Shown: positions 35,801 to 45,376 of the stretch, piece by piece
Position numbering within the stretch: position 1 is the first letter of the stretch
Layout of the letters: each line of letters begins with the position of its first letter
From: UBA2266 sp964406945
GTDB taxonomy: Bacteria > Planctomycetota > Phycisphaerae > Sedimentisphaerales > Anaerobacaceae
Direction of reading: 5' to 3'
Length of the DNA stretch: 64,000 nt
Assembly: GCA_964406945.1 (NCBI GenBank)
Contig: CAYOTO010000013.1
Location: forward strand, 1-64,000
Program-made: the position numbers and the translations under genes
The notes under the pieces: generated by a model
Seen by the model: only the letters and a program-made list of their open reading frames with translations
Database searches by the model: none
Told to the model about the DNA's origin: nothing

Positions 35801-36001
35801 CTGGCGCAACGGCCTATCAGCGAAGCTGTTGTTTTTCGCAACAACGAACCGGTCTTTAGCATGAAACCGGACCGGAAAGAAATCAAACACGTCTGGATCG
35901 ATTCCGGTCCGCCCGAAACGGACAGGCTGTGGTAGTACGCGCGTATCCGCGCAACGGACGACGAACTCGCCTGGTCCAGCCCGATATGGTTTTTAGCCTG
36001 A
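35801..36001 (+). pseudogene. C-terminal fragment of an exported protein with an internal TAG
   Basis: The frame reads ISEAVVFRNNEPVF, HVWIDSGPPETDRLW, a TAG stop at 35933-35935, then YARIRATDDELAWSSPIWF. The end resembles the (W)YYVR...G.LAWSSPIW tail of exported PHP/DUF3604-type proteins, with TAG in place of a tyrosine codon. No start or upstream part remains. It is a decayed remnant lying between the cytochrome gene and the convergent two-barrel gene, overlapping the latter's end by 9 nt. The family assignment is from memory of the tail motif. Confidence 0.55.
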
Positions 36002-38434
36002 GTAGTTACGCGTCAGAATCAGCAGCCAGTCATCCCCGCCTTTCGGCGGCGCGAGGTTCTTCCCGTCGTTCGTTTCGCCCGCGTCTTGACGCTGCGTAAC
36101 ATCCCGGCCGTTCACCCACCACACGTCGAATCTTCCGCCGCTTATCGCAACGTCAACCGTTCCGCGCGAAGGCAGATACACAAGGTACTTCGAGCCCGGC
36201 CTGGCCAGACAGAACCCGTTATCTACCAACTCCTGGTGCGGCTCCATCTCATAGTACGGCAGCGTCTGGAAGTAATCCCACACCCGCCCAATGATTGCGT
36301 GCGCACGGTCATTCGCCTGCGACAGGTCCATGCTGCCGGAAAATCCGGATGAGCTGTTGCCGTCGTTATCGGCGAAGTTCAGCGACGCCGAAGACATCAT
36401 CAACACCCACGCATTCTTCCTCAGATCGACCATACTGTATTGCGGATGGTTCTTATTGCCGGTCCACAACGTTTCCTGGGCATACAGCGGTTTGCCCGGA
36501 TATAGATTTCGCAGTAGCCCGCGGCTGAGCTTCTGCCGGTCGGTGGTTTTAGGCCCCTGCAGGGTTACGAAGCTGATGTAGCTATTCTTGGCGTATTCGT
36601 CGTCCCCGGTGCGATTGTGAACGGTAAGGGGATGATCGAACACGTCCGTCTCAGCGATCAACTTGCCCAGCCTGTCCAGATCGTCGCCCAGAAAAGACCT
36701 GCCTCGCAGCTTGGGCTCGGGCCCGGCGATATTCAGCAGAATACTCCAGTAACAGCCGATCCTGGCCAGTGTGTATTCTATATACAGTTTCTGATCCGCC
36801 GCACTTCTCGGATAGTTTGAATCGCGCCCGAAGAAACCCGCAAACGGAAACACCATAATCCCCCGCTTGGCCAGATCATCCAGAATCGCTTCCATGTTTT
36901 TGTACTGATCCGGAACAGGCCTGCCGTCCCACAAGTTCGGCGTATGCCAACCTTTGCCGCGTCCTCCGGCTCGTCTGTTTAGGTAGTGGCTGCCGATTGA
37001 GAGCATGTTGTATCCGCGACTGCCGGCCCAATCGAGAAACCGCCTGCGGTCTTCGGGCTCAAAGTTCTCGGCAAAGAACCGGTCGCCAACGTGGAAACTC
37101 CTAACCATCAAAGGCCCGCCCGCCGCATGCCCGAACCACCGTTCGTTGTTCGCGTATGCACGAACCATCCCGCCGATATCCGAGCCGACGCACCTGAACA
37201 ACCCGTTTGCCCCCTCCTCACCATCGCTGAACTTTGCCTCGTATCTCCACAAGCCCACCATGTCCGGCATGAACCTGATCTTCCACCGATGCGCCCCGTC
37301 AAAAAAGCCCATGAATTCGACCTTGCTACCGTTCGGCCGTGTGTAAGTAACATCCAGCCGAACGTCTCTGAACGGGTCCCGATACTCCCTGTAATTGGTG
37401 ATTGTCGCCTCGAAACGCTCCCAGCGGCCCACTCGAACCGTCGCAGAGTCCTGTTCTTCGAGCGCAGGCGGGCTGTATGACCCATACTCATCCCGAAGCC
37501 ATTCCAGCCACCAGCGAATTCCGGGGTCATCCGTAGATCCGTCGCCGCCGGGCCTGTTATTCGGCCCAAAAGGAGGCACACACTGAAGCCAGGTCGAGGC
37601 CAGTATATATCCCATGCCGTTGTCTAGATGTTGTTTCGCATCGGTCTTCTGCCGGGCTTTCATCTGGTCGTTGTACACCCCGATGTTGATGTAGTTGTAG
37701 TAATCCGGCTTCTTGCTGTACCTGCCCCAATACCCGCCCGGGGCGTTGCCGGGCGTTGCCTCGGAATCGATGTAAGGCTTGCCTTCGACCTTCTTGCTGT
37801 GATGGATCGCCAGGTCCGCCTCGGCGGGTGGCATGCCCCGGAAATTCGTCGCCAGCATGCAGTCCGGGTCCACCTTTTTGCCGGCAATAACCATTTTTCG
37901 GTTGTCGAACCCCTTGGCTCTAAGCGCCATTCCCTCGTTGTCGACATCGACGAAAACATTTCGATAGTCATTCTGCTTGAGCCATCTTACCGTATTCGCA
38001 ACCGCGGCATTTGCGTGCTTCTGAGTCCAGTGCTCCCACTTGCATCTCGAGTTGCTCCAGTACAGACAGCCCACGAGCACCACCATGCCCCTGCGGTCGG
38101 CAGCCTCGATAATCCGCCCCATCCGCCCGGCATACACCGGATCGAGCGACGCATCCGCGCGGTACCCCTTGATGTCGCCGAATCTGGACCCCATGAAGAA
38201 GACGCTGACCGTATTGACACCGTAAGATGCAAATTCATCCAGGTTTCTTATCAGTTGCGCCGTCGCGGCCTCGCTCATCAACGCATTGCTGCATCTGAGA
38301 CCCTTTACCAGAATCTCTTCGCCGTTGAGAAGCGTCCTTTCTCCCTCGACCGTAAACCTGTAAGAGCCGCCCCATACCGAACCGCTCAAAAACACCATTA
38401 GAACCACCGCTGCTGCAGAAACGCGCTGCTTCAT
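35993..38434 (-). CDS. Secreted two-barrel glycosidase-like protein (DUF5060/DUF4038 type)
   Basis: This 813-residue protein has a signal peptide (QRVSAAAVVLMVFLSGSVWG). Residues 20-330 form a GH5-like barrel (LLNGEEILVKGLR, NVFVDVDNEGM). Residues 345-460 match DUF5060, a beta-sandwich found ahead of apiosidase-type enzymes (VGRWERFEATI, VGLWRYEAKF). Residues 460-730 form a second barrel (RRFLDWAGSRGYNML, KPLYAQE), then a short C-terminal beta domain. It probably cuts plant or algal side chains; specificity is unknown. The ATG at 38434 has AAGG 6 nt away and is preferred over the TTG and ATG just upstream. It is the last gene of a minus-strand run after two SUMF1-type genes. Confidence 0.75.
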   Translation of the reverse strand: MKQRVSAAAVVLMVFLSGSVWGGSYRFTVEGERTLLNGEEILVKGLRCSNALMSEAATAQLIRNLDEFASYGVNTVSVFFMGSRFGDIKGYRADASLDPVYAGRMGRIIEAADRRGMVVLVGCLYWSNSRCKWEHWTQKHANAAVANTVRWLKQNDYRNVFVDVDNEGMALRAKGFDNRKMVIAGKKVDPDCMLATNFRGMPPAEADLAIHHSKKVEGKPYIDSEATPGNAPGGYWGRYSKKPDYYNYINIGVYNDQMKARQKTDAKQHLDNGMGYILASTWLQCVPPFGPNNRPGGDGSTDDPGIRWWLEWLRDEYGSYSPPALEEQDSATVRVGRWERFEATITNYREYRDPFRDVRLDVTYTRPNGSKVEFMGFFDGAHRWKIRFMPDMVGLWRYEAKFSDGEEGANGLFRCVGSDIGGMVRAYANNERWFGHAAGGPLMVRSFHVGDRFFAENFEPEDRRRFLDWAGSRGYNMLSIGSHYLNRRAGGRGKGWHTPNLWDGRPVPDQYKNMEAILDDLAKRGIMVFPFAGFFGRDSNYPRSAADQKLYIEYTLARIGCYWSILLNIAGPEPKLRGRSFLGDDLDRLGKLIAETDVFDHPLTVHNRTGDDEYAKNSYISFVTLQGPKTTDRQKLSRGLLRNLYPGKPLYAQETLWTGNKNHPQYSMVDLRKNAWVLMMSSASLNFADNDGNSSSGFSGSMDLSQANDRAHAIIGRVWDYFQTLPYYEMEPHQELVDNGFCLARPGSKYLVYLPSRGTVDVAISGGRFDVWWVNGRDVTQRQDAGETNDGKNLAPPKGGDDWLLILTRNYSG

Positions 38435-38497
38435 GTTCATCCTTTTCAACTAGACTGTGCCTGGCATCGACCCGCAACCGAGGACCACGACCCGCAA

Positions 38498-40072
38498 TCA
38501 GGGAGTTCGGGCTATCCGAAAGCCGAGCCCCTGCTCCCGCCGCTCCGGAAAATTGAAGTTGCGGTTCGAGCAGCGCGAGCGGCCCGGATTCAGTATCCAC
38601 GAGCCGCCGCGAGTTACTTTGGAACTGCCCTGTTCCGGACCGCGCGGGTTGATCGCGATTGTGCTCTTATAGTATACCAGACTGTACCAGTCATTGCACC
38701 ATTCGGCTGCGTTGCCCGCCATGCCGTACAGGTCGAACCCGTTGCAGTGGTAGTAGCGCACCGGTGTTGTCCGCGGATAGCCGCCCGCTTCATAATCATC
38801 GCCGGATCCCCACCAGTTCGCTCTGGTTGGGTCCTCATCGTTTCCCCATGGATAGCGTTTATCCTCCAGGCCTCCCCGCGCGGCGTACTCCCATTCGGCT
38901 TCGGTCGGCAGCCGGTAACCGTCCGCCGTGAAATCGCACTCCCACGTCTTCTGATCGTAGCACGCTCTGAGGGCTTCTTTTTCGCTCAGCCAGTTGCAGT
39001 ACGCCGCGGCCCCGTACCAGCTCACCTCCACCACAGGATGGTCGGCTTTCTGCTCGACGACGACGAATTTCCGGCCGCTCGGCGTGATTCTGGCCCACGC
39101 ACTTCGGCCGCGAACATTGCAGTAAGGCTTGTCGTCTTCGGCCCCGTGCACGACGCCGTTTCTCACTTCGATCTTGCCAGCGAGTTTCATTCCGTTCAGG
39201 AATTCACAGTATTGGCGATTCGTTATTTCCGTAGCCGACATCAAAAAGGAATCGACCTGAACCACGTGAACCGGCTTCTCATCGGCGTCCCATGAATCGA
39301 AGTGATCGCCCATCTCGAAGGTGCCGCCTCTGACTGCAACCATCTTGTCGAACAGCGAATCAGCCCCTCTCAGGGTAGTCTGCTCGATAGGCATCCCGCC
39401 GATATCGCCCGTTAGATTCACATCCTTGATCTCGGCCGAGTTGGCATCGAGTTTGATTGTGCCCTGCAACTTTATCGGCATGAAGACTTCTTTCGGTTCG
39501 TCTACGGCTGTTCCGGTCTGCTCGGGCGCAGCTGTCTTGTCAATATCGCTCGTCTCGACCCACGGCTCGTTCGAAGCCATCTGAGTTGCAGCATCAGCGT
39601 TCCCGGCGCTTTCGACGGTCACCTCGGAACCATTCGCGTTGCCCTCAGCAGGTTCCTCCGGCTTTTGCGGCTCCAGTACTGTAAAAACCGTATCACTTAC
39701 GGCGGATGCCTCCCGATCTCCGGATGCGCTGATGCGAAGCAGGCACAGTTCAGATCCCGAATCCGGAACATCCCATTCATAGAAACCTGTGTTGGCAACT
39801 GTCGAGACTTCGTGCCATGTTTGGCCGCTGTCGGGTGAGTACTCGATAACAACTTCGTCGATCAAACCTACGGTTCGCCAGACGATAGTGTATTTGCTGT
39901 CCGTCTCGATTTTTTCGCCGCCCGTGAGTCTCACAAGTGTAATTTGCGGGTCGCGATTGTCGATCGTAAAAACGCCGGAATCGCCGAAACCTTCGCTCGC
40001 GCACAGACTGCCGCAAACCCAGCTTGAGAACACAATCAATGCCAGTCCTGTTTTAGCTGCAATCGAATTCAT
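38498..40072 (-). CDS. Secreted SUMF1/FGE-fold protein without the catalytic cysteines
   Basis: This 524-residue protein has a signal peptide, an Ig-like domain (YSPDSGQTWHEVS near residues 70-130), an acidic Glu/Ala linker, and a C-terminal formylglycine-generating-enzyme-like fold (VRGGTFEMGD, ATEITNRQYCEFLN, YRLPTEAEWEYAARGG, GNAAEWCNDWYS). The final segment reads RGGSWILNPGRSRC. Aligned by eye, the two active-site cysteines of true FGE are missing. So it probably does not mature sulfatases and may bind a ligand or act as a surface protein. A paralog lies 49 nt upstream on the same strand. Confidence 0.85.
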   Translation of the reverse strand: MNSIAAKTGLALIVFSSWVCGSLCASEGFGDSGVFTIDNRDPQITLVRLTGGEKIETDSKYTIVWRTVGLIDEVVIEYSPDSGQTWHEVSTVANTGFYEWDVPDSGSELCLLRISASGDREASAVSDTVFTVLEPQKPEEPAEGNANGSEVTVESAGNADAATQMASNEPWVETSDIDKTAAPEQTGTAVDEPKEVFMPIKLQGTIKLDANSAEIKDVNLTGDIGGMPIEQTTLRGADSLFDKMVAVRGGTFEMGDHFDSWDADEKPVHVVQVDSFLMSATEITNRQYCEFLNGMKLAGKIEVRNGVVHGAEDDKPYCNVRGRSAWARITPSGRKFVVVEQKADHPVVEVSWYGAAAYCNWLSEKEALRACYDQKTWECDFTADGYRLPTEAEWEYAARGGLEDKRYPWGNDEDPTRANWWGSGDDYEAGGYPRTTPVRYYHCNGFDLYGMAGNAAEWCNDWYSLVYYKSTIAINPRGPEQGSSKVTRGGSWILNPGRSRCSNRNFNFPERREQGLGFRIARTP

Positions 40073-40121
40073 ATCTTCTTGCCCCCCGAAAGCGTAATCT
40101 GACGCAGTTTTGTTCTATCGC

Positions 40122-41363
40122 CTACTGGTCTCCAACCACGAGCCTCTGGTACATCCGCTCCGTACGAACCACCCGAAATCCCACATTGCTGGCCCTTACG
40201 TGCGGGTCAAACTGCCTGCGGGTCGACACCCTGCAATGCATTGGAAAGAACTTCCAGCAGCCTCCGCGAACCACTCGGCCCGTGCCGGATTCCGGCCCAC
40301 GCGGATTGTCATTTTCGCTCAGACTGTAGTATACGGCGCTGTATCGGTCATTGCACCACTCCCACACATTGCCCGCGATGTCGTACAGTCCATACCCGTT
40401 TGCCGCGTAGCTGCCTACAGGCGTAGTGCACGGGTACGGTCCCGGCTCGTATTTGTCGCCCGAGCCGAACCAGTTGGCCCTGGACTTGTCCGCCGCGTCG
40501 CCCCAGGGATATTTCGCATACTCGATGCCGCCCCGCGCCGCATATTCCCACTCAGCCTCCGTAGGCAGCCTGTACCCGTCAGCCGTAAAATCACACCGCC
40601 AGGTGTTTGGATCGTAGCAGGGCGTCAATTCATGCATCTCGCTGAGCCAGTTGCAGTAAGCCGCCGCCCCGTACCAGCTCACGCCCACGACCGGATGAGC
40701 CTGCAAACCGGCAAGCACTGTAAATTTCTCCATGTCAAAATATATCCGGCTCTCCAGGTCCTTCGTGCGCGTGTTGCAGTAGGGCAGATTGCCGTCCTGC
40801 GAATAGACCACGCCGCCGCGCACCTGTATTGCACCGGCCGACATCGCCGAATTAAGGAACTCGCAGTAGCGCCCGTTCGTCGCTTCGGTCGCCGAGATAT
40901 GAAACGGACCGACGCTCACCTGATGCACGGGCCGCTCGTCCGCATCGCCGGCCTCGGTGTGGTCGCCCATTTCAAACCGGCCCGAATCGATCAGTACGCT
41001 CTTGTGCCACAAAGGCTCGTATCCGTCGTCGGCGAGCACGCGGATCCGGTAATTGCTCCCGTAAGCCGTGGGCAGATCTTTTTCACAGTCCCAGACGATG
41101 TGTCTGCTTCCCGGCTGGACACCGGCGCCGATGTCTCCCGAAAAAGCCGAGGCCTCTACGGTCCAGCTTGCGCCGGCGTCGTTGCTGACCAGGACCGAAA
41201 TTTCGCATGCGTCTTTATCCGCATCCTCGAGGTCATAGTAGATGTCGATCTTATTCGTGCCGTCAAGTCGCTGACTGACCCTCACGTCTGTTACTACAGG
41301 AGATGTGTTGGCCGGCGCAGCGCACGAACTCAGCGCCGCCGCCAGAAAGATGAGCCGCTTCAT
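40122..41363 (-). CDS. SUMF1/FGE-fold lipoprotein
   Basis: This 413-residue protein starts MKRLIFLAAALSSCA, a lipoprotein signal. A fibronectin-like N-terminal domain (YDLEDADKDACEISV, SNDAGASW) precedes an FGE-type fold (SGRFEMGDHTEAG, ATEATNGRYCEFLN, RLPTEAEWEYAARGG, GNVWEWCND, RGGCWKFFPMHC). It resembles the downstream gene closely in its C-terminal half, so the pair arose by duplication. It keeps one cysteine in RGGCW and one in MHC, but the spacing differs from catalytic FGE. GGGAGGT lies 7 nt before the ATG. Confidence 0.85.
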   Translation of the reverse strand: MKRLIFLAAALSSCAAPANTSPVVTDVRVSQRLDGTNKIDIYYDLEDADKDACEISVLVSNDAGASWTVEASAFSGDIGAGVQPGSRHIVWDCEKDLPTAYGSNYRIRVLADDGYEPLWHKSVLIDSGRFEMGDHTEAGDADERPVHQVSVGPFHISATEATNGRYCEFLNSAMSAGAIQVRGGVVYSQDGNLPYCNTRTKDLESRIYFDMEKFTVLAGLQAHPVVGVSWYGAAAYCNWLSEMHELTPCYDPNTWRCDFTADGYRLPTEAEWEYAARGGIEYAKYPWGDAADKSRANWFGSGDKYEPGPYPCTTPVGSYAANGYGLYDIAGNVWEWCNDRYSAVYYSLSENDNPRGPESGTGRVVRGGCWKFFPMHCRVSTRRQFDPHVRASNVGFRVVRTERMYQRLVVGDQ

Positions 41364-41614
41364 TGCAGTACCTCCCAAAACGTATCCTTACATTGCAAAG
41401 GAACAACCGCTCCGCTTTTAGAATCCTTTCAATCTTCGCCCGTCGGCACGATTTGCCAAAGAAACACTGTTACACCCCATTTACACAATTTATAGCACCA
41501 TCGGGCCGCCACTGCAAGGGCCGGGCCGTAAACCGCATAAAAAACCTTTAGTTGCGACCCGGGCTCCGCTAAAATGAACCGAAAACAGCGATAATACACT
41601 TCCGGAACACCGGC

Positions 41615-42013
41615 ATGGCAAAAGACAACTCTTCCGGCAAAATCATAGCTAAAGCGGCTCTTACGCTCCTTACGCACGCGATTGTGCCTCTCGCCTGGCT
41701 TATCCTCGCCGGCTTTATAATGCCCATATACCTCGATGCAGTCGGTCGCATGGACGTCGAATTGCCCGCCATCACGCGGTGTTCAATCGCTGCGGCACAG
41801 TTGATTCGCCGTTTCTGGTACGTATTTGCGCCTGGGCTTGTGTTATTTCTTGGTCTGGACTTTGCAATCATAACATCTCTGGCACGCACCGGTCGCCCGA
41901 TGCTCGCCAGATTGTGGTCCATGCTGGTCATATTTGTCCAGTGCACGATCAGCGGCGTGGCAATAGTAGCACTGTATCTGCCCATAATCGCACCCGTAAT
42001 GTACATGCAGTAA
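41615..42013 (+). CDS. Small integral membrane protein, unknown
   Basis: This 132-residue protein has three strongly hydrophobic segments (about residues 18-40, 68-90, 100-128), the first after a short basic-polar N-terminus. Between the first and second is a soluble loop with DAVGRMDVELPAITRC. The arrangement recalls the C-terminal membrane part of type II secretion F-like proteins, but I do not recognise the family. No clear ribosome binding site was seen. It precedes the multi-esterase gene by 60 nt on the same strand, so co-transcription is possible. Confidence 0.55.
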   Translation: MAKDNSSGKIIAKAALTLLTHAIVPLAWLILAGFIMPIYLDAVGRMDVELPAITRCSIAAAQLIRRFWYVFAPGLVLFLGLDFAIITSLARTGRPMLARLWSMLVIFVQCTISGVAIVALYLPIIAPVMYMQ

Positions 42014-42073
42014 AAACACCATTATGCTCGTCAGATTTCACAGATTACCCGTTGAAAGGAGTGTCAGCATTTC

Positions 42074-45000
42074 ATGAAGTCTCGCAGAACAGTCGCTTTT
42101 GTTCTTCTGGCCGGTATCTGGGCTGCAACCGCATCTGCAGCGGCTCAATCCCCAATCCGTGCCGAAGACTGCCAAAACACTGTTCGCCTGGCCTGTGTAG
42201 GCGACAGTATAACTTTCGGCTCATCCGTCAAATACCGCCTCAGAGACTGTTACCCGGCACAACTGGGCAGATTGCTCGGCTCCGAATGGCAGGTCCGCAA
42301 CTTCGGCGTAGGCGGCGCCACAATGCTGAAGAAGGGCGACAAGCCGTATTGGGCCCAGCGGGCCTGGAAAGACGCCCTCGAGTTTAAGCCGCACGCAGTA
42401 GTAATCAAACTGGGCACCAACGACACAAAGCCTCAGAACTGGCGATTTAAGGACCGGTTCGAGACCGACTACAGGGAAATGATCGCCGCCTTCAGGGCTC
42501 TACCCTCGGAGCCCAGAATCTGGATATGCAAACCAGCGCCAGCCTTCCCTGAGCGATGGGGAATCAGCGACAAGGTCATAAAAAGCGAGGTTCTGCCTTT
42601 GATTGAGAGAATTGCGGCCGATATGAATGTCGGTTTAATCGATCTTTACCAGCCGCTCAGCGGCAAACCAGAGCTTTTCCCCGACCTGATTCATCCGAAC
42701 GCCCGGGGCGCCGCCATAATGGCCGGCACCGTTTACAAGGCTGTCAGCGGTTATGAGTCCCCCGGGCCCGGCGTAAAAACTCTGCCTAAAGTTCTTATAA
42801 TCGGCGATTCAATATCCATCGGCTACACGCCGTACGTAAAAGAGCTGCTTGCCGGCCGGGCCGACGTGCACCACAATCGCGGCAACGCCCAGCACACTCG
42901 TTACGGCCTCCATGAACTCGAAAACTGGCTGGGCGATACCGATTGGGACGTTATACATTTCAATCACGGCCTTCACGACCTCAAGTATATTGACGAAAAC
43001 GGCCGAAACGTCGACGCTTCCCGCGGCCACCAACAGATACCCATCGAGCAATACGAGAAGAATCTGGATAAACTCGCCGAACGCCTCAAAGAAACCGGCG
43101 CAGCCCTGATTTTCGCAAATACCACCCCGACGCCCGCCGGAACCGGCTTTCGCGTGAAAGGCGATTCTGCCAGATACAACGCCGCCGCCGAGAGAGTCAT
43201 GAAAAAGTACGACATCCCCGTAAATGATCTCTACTCCTTTGCCCTGGCCCGCCTGAACAAGATTCAGCGTCCGGCCAATGTGCATTTCTATCCCCACGGC
43301 TCATACGTCCTGGGTGAGCAGATAGCCCGCTATATCGAAAATGCTCTCAAAGACAGCCCCACACTCCAAAAGGACAAACAAAGCAAGCTGCAACCGTCAG
43401 AGAACACCTGGAACGGCTATAAACGCTATGATTTCACAATCGACGACCGAAAGTGCATACTGGTCGAGCCGAAACTCGCCGCACCGGGCAGACCGTGGAT
43501 CTGGTGCGCAAGGTTTTTCGGCCACGAACCGCAGACCGATTCAGCCCTACTCGCAAAAGGCTACCACCTGGCGTACATGGATGTGGCCGACCTATACGGC
43601 AGCCCGGCGGTCGTCGGACACTGGAACGCCTTCTATGACTTTCTGACCACCCGTTACGGCCTCTCCGATAAGGCTGCGCTGGAAGGAATGAGCAGGGGCG
43701 GATTGATTGTCTACAACTGGGCCACCGCCAATCCCGAAAAGGTATCCTGCATCTATGCCGACGCCCCCGTGTGCGACATCAAGAGTTGGCCGAGCGGCAA
43801 AGGCAAAAGCCCCGGCAGTTCGTCCGACTGGGCCAGATGCCTCGAAGCCTACGGTCTTACCGAAAAACAGGCCGAGCAATTCAAACAGAACCCAATCGAC
43901 AAACTCAGACCGCTCGCCAGGGCCGGTGTGCCGCTGCTGCACATCTGCGGCGATGCCGACCAGGTCGTACCACTCGACGAGAACACCGCCATACTCGAAG
44001 AACGCTATAAAAAGCTGGGCGGCTCAATCGAAACCATCATCAAGAGCGGAGTTGGCCACCATCCGCACAGCCTCGAAGATCCCGCTCAAATTGTTGACTT
44101 CATCTGCAAAAACACCGCCCTGGCAAATGGGTCGTTTTATGCATTTCGCGACAACCTGTCCAACAGCCGGATCAAATTCACGGTCGAAAAGAAAGGCCGC
44201 GTTGCATTTCTCGGCGGCTCGATCACGAATATGAAAGGCTGGCGGCAGATGACGGCTGAAAACCTCCGCAGGCGTTTGCCCGAAACGCAATTCGAGTTCA
44301 TAAACGCAGGTATCCCATCCACCGATTCCACTCTGGGGGCTTTCCGTTTGGCCTCGACCGCATTTGCCCATGGCCCGGTCGACCTGCTATTCGTTGAGTT
44401 CGCCGTCAACGACCAGCACAATCGCCGCGGCCCGAAAGCCCGGATTCAAGGAATGGAGGGGATAATCAGGCAGGCTCGCAGCAAGAACCCGCTTGTGGAC
44501 ATAGTCCTGCTCTACTGCGTCGATCCAATCAAGTACGAGCAGATTAACTCCGGCCACACACCGCCGGAAATAGCCAGCCATGAAGCAGTCGCCCGTCGCT
44601 ACACAGTACCCTCGATCGACTTCGCGGCCGAAACCGCCGCCCATCTCGACGCGGCACATTTCACCTTCGGCGAATTCGGCGGCCTGCATCCCGGTCCGCT
44701 GGGCCATAAGCTCTACGCCGAGGCAATCGACCGATTCCTGAACACCGCCTGGCGCGGACGCCTCTCTCGTAACGCAGAACCGATCGCGCACCAAATGCCC
44801 GAACCGCTCGACCCGCTTAACTACTGCCGCGGACGATACCTAGATATCTCCAAGGCCCGCACAAATCAGAAGTGGCAAATCGTTGAGAAATGGAACGCAA
44901 CCGACGCCTCCACAAGACCCCGCTTCAGGAATATACCGATGCTGGTCGCCACTGAACCGGGGGCACGGCTGCGGCTGAGATTCCAGGGCACCGCGGTTGG

Positions 45001-45238
45001 TATGCTGGTGGTTGCAGGACCCGATGTCGGCATACTCGAGTACCGCATCGACGACGGTCCGTTCCAGACCATCGACCAGTTCACACAATGGAGCCCAAAC
45101 CTGCACATCCCCTGGGCATACATGCTCGCGACCGACCTCGAAAACAAAAAGCACAGACTCGTTCTAAGAACCGCCCGCGACAAAAATCACGCCAGCAAAG
45201 GTAACGCCGCACGCATAGTGCACTTTCTGGCAAATTGA
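42074..45238 (+). CDS. Secreted four-domain esterase (three SGNH plus one alpha/beta hydrolase)
   Basis: This 1054-residue protein has a signal peptide (RRTVAFVLLAGIWAATASAAA). Domain 1 (about 38-230) is an SGNH hydrolase: CVGDSITFGS with Ser45, KLGTND, DLIHPNARG. Domain 2 (about 238-430) is a second one: IIGDSISIGY, HFNHGLHDL, HFYPHGSY. Domain 3 (about 440-685) is an alpha/beta hydrolase with nucleophile GMSRGG, acid CGDADQVVP and VGHHPHS. Domain 4 (about 690-895) is a third SGNH unit: FLGGSITNMKGW, FAVNDQHN, GGLHPGPLGH. A C-terminal beta-sandwich of about 150 residues ends the protein. It probably removes acetyl or other acyl groups from polysaccharides. AAGGAG lies 12 nt from the ATG, a long spacing. 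Confidence 0.88.
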   Translation: MKSRRTVAFVLLAGIWAATASAAAQSPIRAEDCQNTVRLACVGDSITFGSSVKYRLRDCYPAQLGRLLGSEWQVRNFGVGGATMLKKGDKPYWAQRAWKDALEFKPHAVVIKLGTNDTKPQNWRFKDRFETDYREMIAAFRALPSEPRIWICKPAPAFPERWGISDKVIKSEVLPLIERIAADMNVGLIDLYQPLSGKPELFPDLIHPNARGAAIMAGTVYKAVSGYESPGPGVKTLPKVLIIGDSISIGYTPYVKELLAGRADVHHNRGNAQHTRYGLHELENWLGDTDWDVIHFNHGLHDLKYIDENGRNVDASRGHQQIPIEQYEKNLDKLAERLKETGAALIFANTTPTPAGTGFRVKGDSARYNAAAERVMKKYDIPVNDLYSFALARLNKIQRPANVHFYPHGSYVLGEQIARYIENALKDSPTLQKDKQSKLQPSENTWNGYKRYDFTIDDRKCILVEPKLAAPGRPWIWCARFFGHEPQTDSALLAKGYHLAYMDVADLYGSPAVVGHWNAFYDFLTTRYGLSDKAALEGMSRGGLIVYNWATANPEKVSCIYADAPVCDIKSWPSGKGKSPGSSSDWARCLEAYGLTEKQAEQFKQNPIDKLRPLARAGVPLLHICGDADQVVPLDENTAILEERYKKLGGSIETIIKSGVGHHPHSLEDPAQIVDFICKNTALANGSFYAFRDNLSNSRIKFTVEKKGRVAFLGGSITNMKGWRQMTAENLRRRLPETQFEFINAGIPSTDSTLGAFRLASTAFAHGPVDLLFVEFAVNDQHNRRGPKARIQGMEGIIRQARSKNPLVDIVLLYCVDPIKYEQINSGHTPPEIASHEAVARRYTVPSIDFAAETAAHLDAAHFTFGEFGGLHPGPLGHKLYAEAIDRFLNTAWRGRLSRNAEPIAHQMPEPLDPLNYCRGRYLDISKARTNQKWQIVEKWNATDASTRPRFRNIPMLVATEPGARLRLRFQGTAVGMLVVAGPDVGILEYRIDDGPFQTIDQFTQWSPNLHIPWAYMLATDLENKKHRLVLRTARDKNHASKGNAARIVHFLAN

Positions 45239-45376
45239 TTCTTCTTTGCTGATGGATCACAAGAACGGTAGATGGGGACACAGGTTCGGCCTCTGTTGCC
45301 GCCCATCGGCTGGCCCTGCTCCAGACTCGAATTCAAGCCTACACCGCCCGTCAAAAGCGAACGCGGTTTGTAAGAG

